A stretch of 9,840 nt of DNA from Mesenet sp031546805 (GTDB lineage Bacteria > Pseudomonadota > Alphaproteobacteria > Rickettsiales > Anaplasmataceae): the NCBI GenBank assembly GCA_031546805.1, contig JAVBJW010000033.1, positions 1 to 9,840 on the forward strand, read 5' to 3'. A model generated the notes under the pieces. The model was not told where the DNA came from, made no database searches, and saw only the letters and a program-made list of their open reading frames with translations. The translations under genes were made by a program, and so were the position numbers. Shown here piece by piece: positions 7,081 to 9,840 of this stretch (position 1 is the first letter of the stretch; the number at the start of each line of letters is the position of its first letter).

Positions 7081-9446
7081 ATTCCCCCCACTGTTGTTTC
7101 TTCAAGTTGTATACTACATAATTTCTTATTTGGCACTTCTAAAGAGGTTTCAGCTTTTCTTTTTATTCCCTTTTGCTCTCTGGCTAAATCTCTTAAACGT
7201 TGCTCAATCGCTAAGTCAAAATCTTTAAAGACAGCTTCATCTTCTTCAGTTATCTCCCCACCGTCATACTGTTGTTTAAAATAATTTTTAAATTCAAGTA
7301 TTGTTTCTTTATCTGTTAAGTACCATCTTAAAAAGAGTGCAATTGCTTCTTGTTTGCTTCCGTAATCTAAAAACTCATCATCTTCTTCTTTGCTAAACAT
7401 CAGTTCATTAAACATTTGATCACCAAAAAGAGTTTCTTTTTTTAGTTCCCTTATTTCTTTCTCAGATAAGCCAAGCCAAGCAAAAAACGTTTCGGCCTCT
7501 TCCCACTTATTAGCTTTAATTAACTCAAAATGAATACATACACCTGATATTTTAAGTACCTCTTTTTTCTTAAAATCACTTATTTCTTTTTCAGATGAGA
7601 ATACCCAGGTTAAAAACATTTCAACTTGCTCCCATTTGCTTTTGCATATTAATTCGTCACAAATTAGAGTCCCTGTTGTATAAGCCAATTTTCTTTTAAA
7701 TTCCTTCATTTCTTCCTCAGAAAAAAAACACCAATTTAAAAATTCTTCAACCCGTTGCCATTGATCTTCAATTATTAAGCTACCACAAATTGTACCCCCT
7801 TTTCTATCACCTGCTAATACCTTTTTAAAATTGCTAATTTCCTCTTCAGAATTAAGTGACCATCTAATGAATTTATCAGTAAGCTCAAGTTTATCTTTAA
7901 ATATAAAGTTCTTGCAAATATACTTTTCATCACTAGAAAAAATTAACTCTTTCTTAAATTGGAGAGTTCTTTCTTTAGATAAGCCATTTAAATCAATAAA
8001 TAAATCAACTAACTCAAATCTTCCATACTCTATTGCTTTACGGTAAATACGTCTATTATCCTCAGATGAGATAATATTTGCTTTTTCTTCAGGAGTTGCA
8101 TCTCCTAAGATGAGTCTAATATTTTCCTCATCTACATGATTGAAGTTTTCGAGTTCAAATAACTTTTGTAATAACTCTTTACCTTGGTTTAATATATGAT
8201 CTTTATCTATTTTTTTATCACTTAGAACATATCTTTTATAATGATCAGAACTTTGGCACCAAAATTCCTTTAAAAGAATTCGGTAATCATGGCTTTCTTC
8301 CTCTCTGTGCTTTAATCTTGTAGAACAGCCTTTTTTTATCTCAATCTTATCAGTAATCTTTAGTAGTAAATCAGCATAGTTCTTTTCTGGTAAAATTTCC
8401 CACATCAGCTTTGCTACTTCCATAAAAAGATTTTGATATGGCCAATCTAAAAAATATTTTAGCACTCTAGAATAACCCATAATCTCAATATCTTTTTTAA
8501 AGAATTTTACCTTTTGATCTTCTCTCATTTCTGAAAGTAGAAAGCATAAAATATCGATATAATAATCACTTGGAATCCATGATTCTTTTCTATCATCATA
8601 TTTTTGATCCCTAAAAACAATCCGATCATCAGTAATGTTACTAAAAATACTTCTAATAACATCCTCTCCTCTTCTTGCTCTATTTTGAATAATTTTCATC
8701 GCAGCATCTATCACAAGTTCTTCTCTTCTTCTAGGACTAAACCCTCCCCAACAACATCTTGCTACTACTTCATTTCCACTCTCTACAGCTTTTTCAAATG
8801 CATATCTCCAAAAAAGATTTTCTTTCCCTATTATTTCTCTTCCTATTAATTCGTTTATTTTGCCCATTAAATAATAAGACCAGAGCCTTACCAATTCTGG
8901 CTGATTAACCTTCTCTGGACCTTTAATATTATAAAAGCTACTTCTATATTCCTCTGGCATTTGCTGCCATAAATTAGGGATGCATCTTTTCAAAAAATAA
9001 ATACAAGCTAACCTATAGCGCTGATAAATACCTAAACTTTCATCTCTTACTAACTCTTCTGCTGCTATTTTATTATCAATTGTTCCATGTGATGTAAAAA
9101 GAGAACTATTTAAAAAATTGATACTATAACTACGAGAAAAATCAAATGTACCTTCATGGTATTTTGCCCAACTTAACATCCTCATTGCAATTGGGTTAAT
9201 CATATTTGCTACTCTTTCCTCCAACTGTTTTGGTAAACATAAACTTTCTATCACAACTACTGCTTTTTTTTCTACTATGTTATTCCACTGCTTTTTACGA
9301 TCATCATTCCATCCACTCTTAAAGGTATCATAATCTAACCAATGTGCACAGAGTATTTCTTTTTTTACATCGATATGGTTGCATACATCAACAGCCACCT
9401 TCACTGCTGCAATATCTTTCAGTGGTGGCATTAAAATATACTTCAT
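7053..9446 (-). CDS. CifA-like helical-repeat protein, first gene of a putative cif-type toxin operon
   Basis: A 797-residue soluble protein with no signal peptide or membrane segment. The N-terminal half (about 1-460) is predominantly helical. Its segment around residues 138-172 (QRYRLACIYFLKRCIPNLW, then EEYRSSF) resembles, from memory, the RY..A..YC...KI region of Wolbachia CidA/CifA proteins. The C-terminal half (about 474-732) carries five to six degenerate repeats of about 43 residues with the core W..vE.FL.W.f.SEeEi.eFKk. The tail (762-775) has two basic clusters, KRK and KK, like a bipartite nuclear localisation signal. Known CifA proteins are about 490 residues, so this one is longer because of the repeat block. 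The start is supported by GGGGG four bases upstream, and the 3' end overlaps the next gene by 28 bases. A CifA-like rescue/cofactor role is inferred from position and motif likeness. Alternatively it belongs to a broader helical-repeat family shared by Wolbachia and arthropods. Confidence 0.6.
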   Translation of the reverse strand: MKYILMPPLKDIAAVKVAVDVCNHIDVKKEILCAHWLDYDTFKSGWNDDRKKQWNNIVEKKAVVVIESLCLPKQLEERVANMINPIAMRMLSWAKYHEGTFDFSRSYSINFLNSSLFTSHGTIDNKIAAEELVRDESLGIYQRYRLACIYFLKRCIPNLWQQMPEEYRSSFYNIKGPEKVNQPELVRLWSYYLMGKINELIGREIIGKENLFWRYAFEKAVESGNEVVARCCWGGFSPRRREELVIDAAMKIIQNRARRGEDVIRSIFSNITDDRIVFRDQKYDDRKESWIPSDYYIDILCFLLSEMREDQKVKFFKKDIEIMGYSRVLKYFLDWPYQNLFMEVAKLMWEILPEKNYADLLLKITDKIEIKKGCSTRLKHREEESHDYRILLKEFWCQSSDHYKRYVLSDKKIDKDHILNQGKELLQKLFELENFNHVDEENIRLILGDATPEEKANIISSEDNRRIYRKAIEYGRFELVDLFIDLNGLSKERTLQFKKELIFSSDEKYICKNFIFKDKLELTDKFIRWSLNSEEEISNFKKVLAGDRKGGTICGSLIIEDQWQRVEEFLNWCFFSEEEMKEFKRKLAYTTGTLICDELICKSKWEQVEMFLTWVFSSEKEISDFKKKEVLKISGVCIHFELIKANKWEEAETFFAWLGLSEKEIRELKKETLFGDQMFNELMFSKEEDDEFLDYGSKQEAIALFLRWYLTDKETILEFKNYFKQQYDGGEITEEDEAVFKDFDLAIEQRLRDLAREQKGIKRKAETSLEVPNKKLCSIQLEETTVGGICKQIINPT
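7084..7089 (-). promoter_or_regulatory. Poly-G ribosome binding site of the giant toxin gene
   Basis: The minus strand reads GGGGGG-AAT-ATG, inside the last codons of the upstream CifA-like gene. It fixes the start at 7080 and, with the 28-base overlap, suggests translational coupling of the two genes. Confidence 0.5.
7251..8027 (-). repeat. Tandem degenerate ~43-residue protein repeats in the CifA-like gene
   Basis: Five to six units (residues about 474-518, 520-562, 563-604, 605-647, 648-698 and 699-732) share the pattern W..vE.FL.W..sSEeEi.eFKk, often followed by .ICdELI.... The best-conserved units contain FIRWSLNSEEEISNFKK, FLNWCFFSEEEMKEFKR and FLTWVFSSEKEISDFKK. The array probably forms a helical-repeat solenoid; it lacks the TPLH and G-TALH signatures of ankyrin repeats. 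Confidence 0.75.
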
Positions 9447-9450
9447 TTAT

Positions 9451-9455
9451 CCCCC
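9451..9455 (-). promoter_or_regulatory. Poly-G ribosome binding site of the CifA-like gene
   Basis: The minus strand reads GGGGG-ATAA-ATG. A pure G run in such AT-rich DNA stands out and supports the start at 9446. It parallels the poly-G site before the next gene. Confidence 0.5.
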
Positions 9456-9484
9456 ACACAAATTACTTCTAAGTATATCAGATT

Positions 9485-9513
9485 CTAATATGCAGGAAAA
9501 GGTATAACATCAA
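9485..9513 (-). promoter_or_regulatory. Putative sigma-70 promoter of the toxin operon
   Basis: Read on the minus strand, TTGATG (9508-9513) and TATTAG (9485-9490) are separated by 17 bases. Each matches four of six consensus positions. Transcription would start near 9478, leaving a leader of about 30 bases with the GGGGG ribosome binding site. In such AT-rich DNA chance matches are common, but spacing and position are right. Confidence 0.35.
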
Positions 9514-9531
9514 GTATAGTTCTATAAGTAA

Positions 9532-9576
9532 ATAGCCATTACTTTTTAGGCTATAATTCTCAAAAATCAAAAAGTA
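9532..9576. repeat. Two overlapping inverted repeats in the divergent intergenic region
   Basis: ATAGCC (9532-9537) pairs with GGCTAT (9549-9554). TACTTTTT (9540-9547) pairs with AAAAAGTA (9569-9576). The two arms interleave, so only one hairpin could form at a time. They lie between the divergent starts and could be operator-like or incidental. The rest of 9447-9702 is AT-rich with no gene visible. Confidence 0.4.
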
Positions 9577-9702
9577 GCTTAAAACTGAAATTTTGATATC
9601 TATCTAGGTTTTAAAATAATTTAGATAATTTATTCTCAACCATATATGCACTTGATTATATAATTAATTAGTATAGAACCTAATCAAATATAATTAGATA
9701 TT

Positions 9703-9840
9703 ATGAATCAAAAATTGAAAATCCTGATAACAGTTTGTGGCTATACTGTCCTATTTGTTTCTGTAGTTGCCCTTATTGTTTATCTTGAACATGTTTCAGA
9801 TCTATTTTATAAAAAACTATCAGATCGTATTGGTGGAGTT
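9703..9840 (+). CDS. N-terminal part of a single-pass membrane protein, cut by the window end
   Basis: An open frame starting at ATG 9703 runs 46 codons to the window edge without a stop. It begins MNQKLKILITVCGYTVLF, followed by a hydrophobic helix (about 7-27: ILITVCGYTVLFVSVVALIVY), then HVSDLFYKKLSDRIGGV. A short basic cytoplasmic tail, one membrane helix and a following soluble part suggest a bitopic inner-membrane protein. I do not recognise the family; an FtsQ-like division protein would fit this topology but that is speculation. No Shine-Dalgarno sequence is visible. A TATAAT at 9689-9694 sits so close to the ATG that a transcript from it would be almost leaderless. It is divergent from the toxin operon and probably a host-chromosome flank. 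Confidence 0.5.
   Translation, partial: MNQKLKILITVCGYTVLFVSVVALIVYLEHVSDLFYKKLSDRIGGV

Noticed and set aside
7053..9446. Ankyrin-repeat protein
   Set aside because: The repeats are ~43 residues with a W/F...SEEE-FKK core and lack ankyrin TPLH and GAD/N motifs.
9689..9702. TATAAT just before the ATG at 9703 as a leaderless promoter
   Set aside because: No -35 element at a suitable distance, and such hexamers arise often by chance in this AT-rich stretch.
1..9840. tRNA, rRNA, CRISPR array, insertion sequence or deubiquitinase (ULP1/OTU) domain
   Set aside because: No cloverleaf or regularly spaced DNA repeats, no transposase frame or terminal inverted repeats, and no recognisable cysteine-protease catalytic motif in the toxin frames.

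Overview
The window is AT-rich and dominated by one leftward (minus-strand) operon of very large, overlapping genes. The base composition, the domain set (paired PD-(D/E)XK nuclease folds, a TcdA/TcdB-type pore segment, furin-like sites, a latrotoxin C-terminal-like segment) and a CifA-like first gene suggest an arthropod-associated Rickettsiales, most probably Wolbachia. A Rickettsia or Orientia relative cannot be excluded. This rests on motif reading and remembered family features, not on a search.

Layout, right to left: 9703-9840 holds the start of a rightward membrane-protein gene cut by the window edge. 9447-9702 is a divergent intergenic region with a plausible minus-strand promoter and overlapping inverted repeats. 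7053-9446 encodes a 797-residue helical-repeat protein with a nuclear-localisation-like tail, resembling an enlarged CifA. 206-7080 is covered by three overlapping minus-strand reading frames (669, 606 and 1045 residues). Together they spell one giant polytoxin of about 2289 residues, broken by two +1 frameshifts: a duplicated 4-base unit at 5091-5100 and an extra C in a CCC-TAA context at 3291-3296. Undoing these two small changes gives a continuous protein with no other stop. Positions 1-205 hold a short hairpin and perhaps the last codons of a rightward gene.

How the genes may work together: the order (CifA-like protein first, giant nuclease-bearing protein second, 28-base overlap, near-identical poly-G ribosome binding sites) matches the two-gene cytoplasmic-incompatibility (cif) plan, closest to the large 'type V' CifB proteins. 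In this reading the first gene is the rescue/cofactor partner. The second is a modular toxin with two nuclease domains, a furin-flanked pore-forming segment, a beta-rich region and a latrotoxin-like C-terminal region. Whether the giant gene is a recent pseudogene, is recoded by ribosomal frameshifting, or works as separate polypeptides is the main open question.
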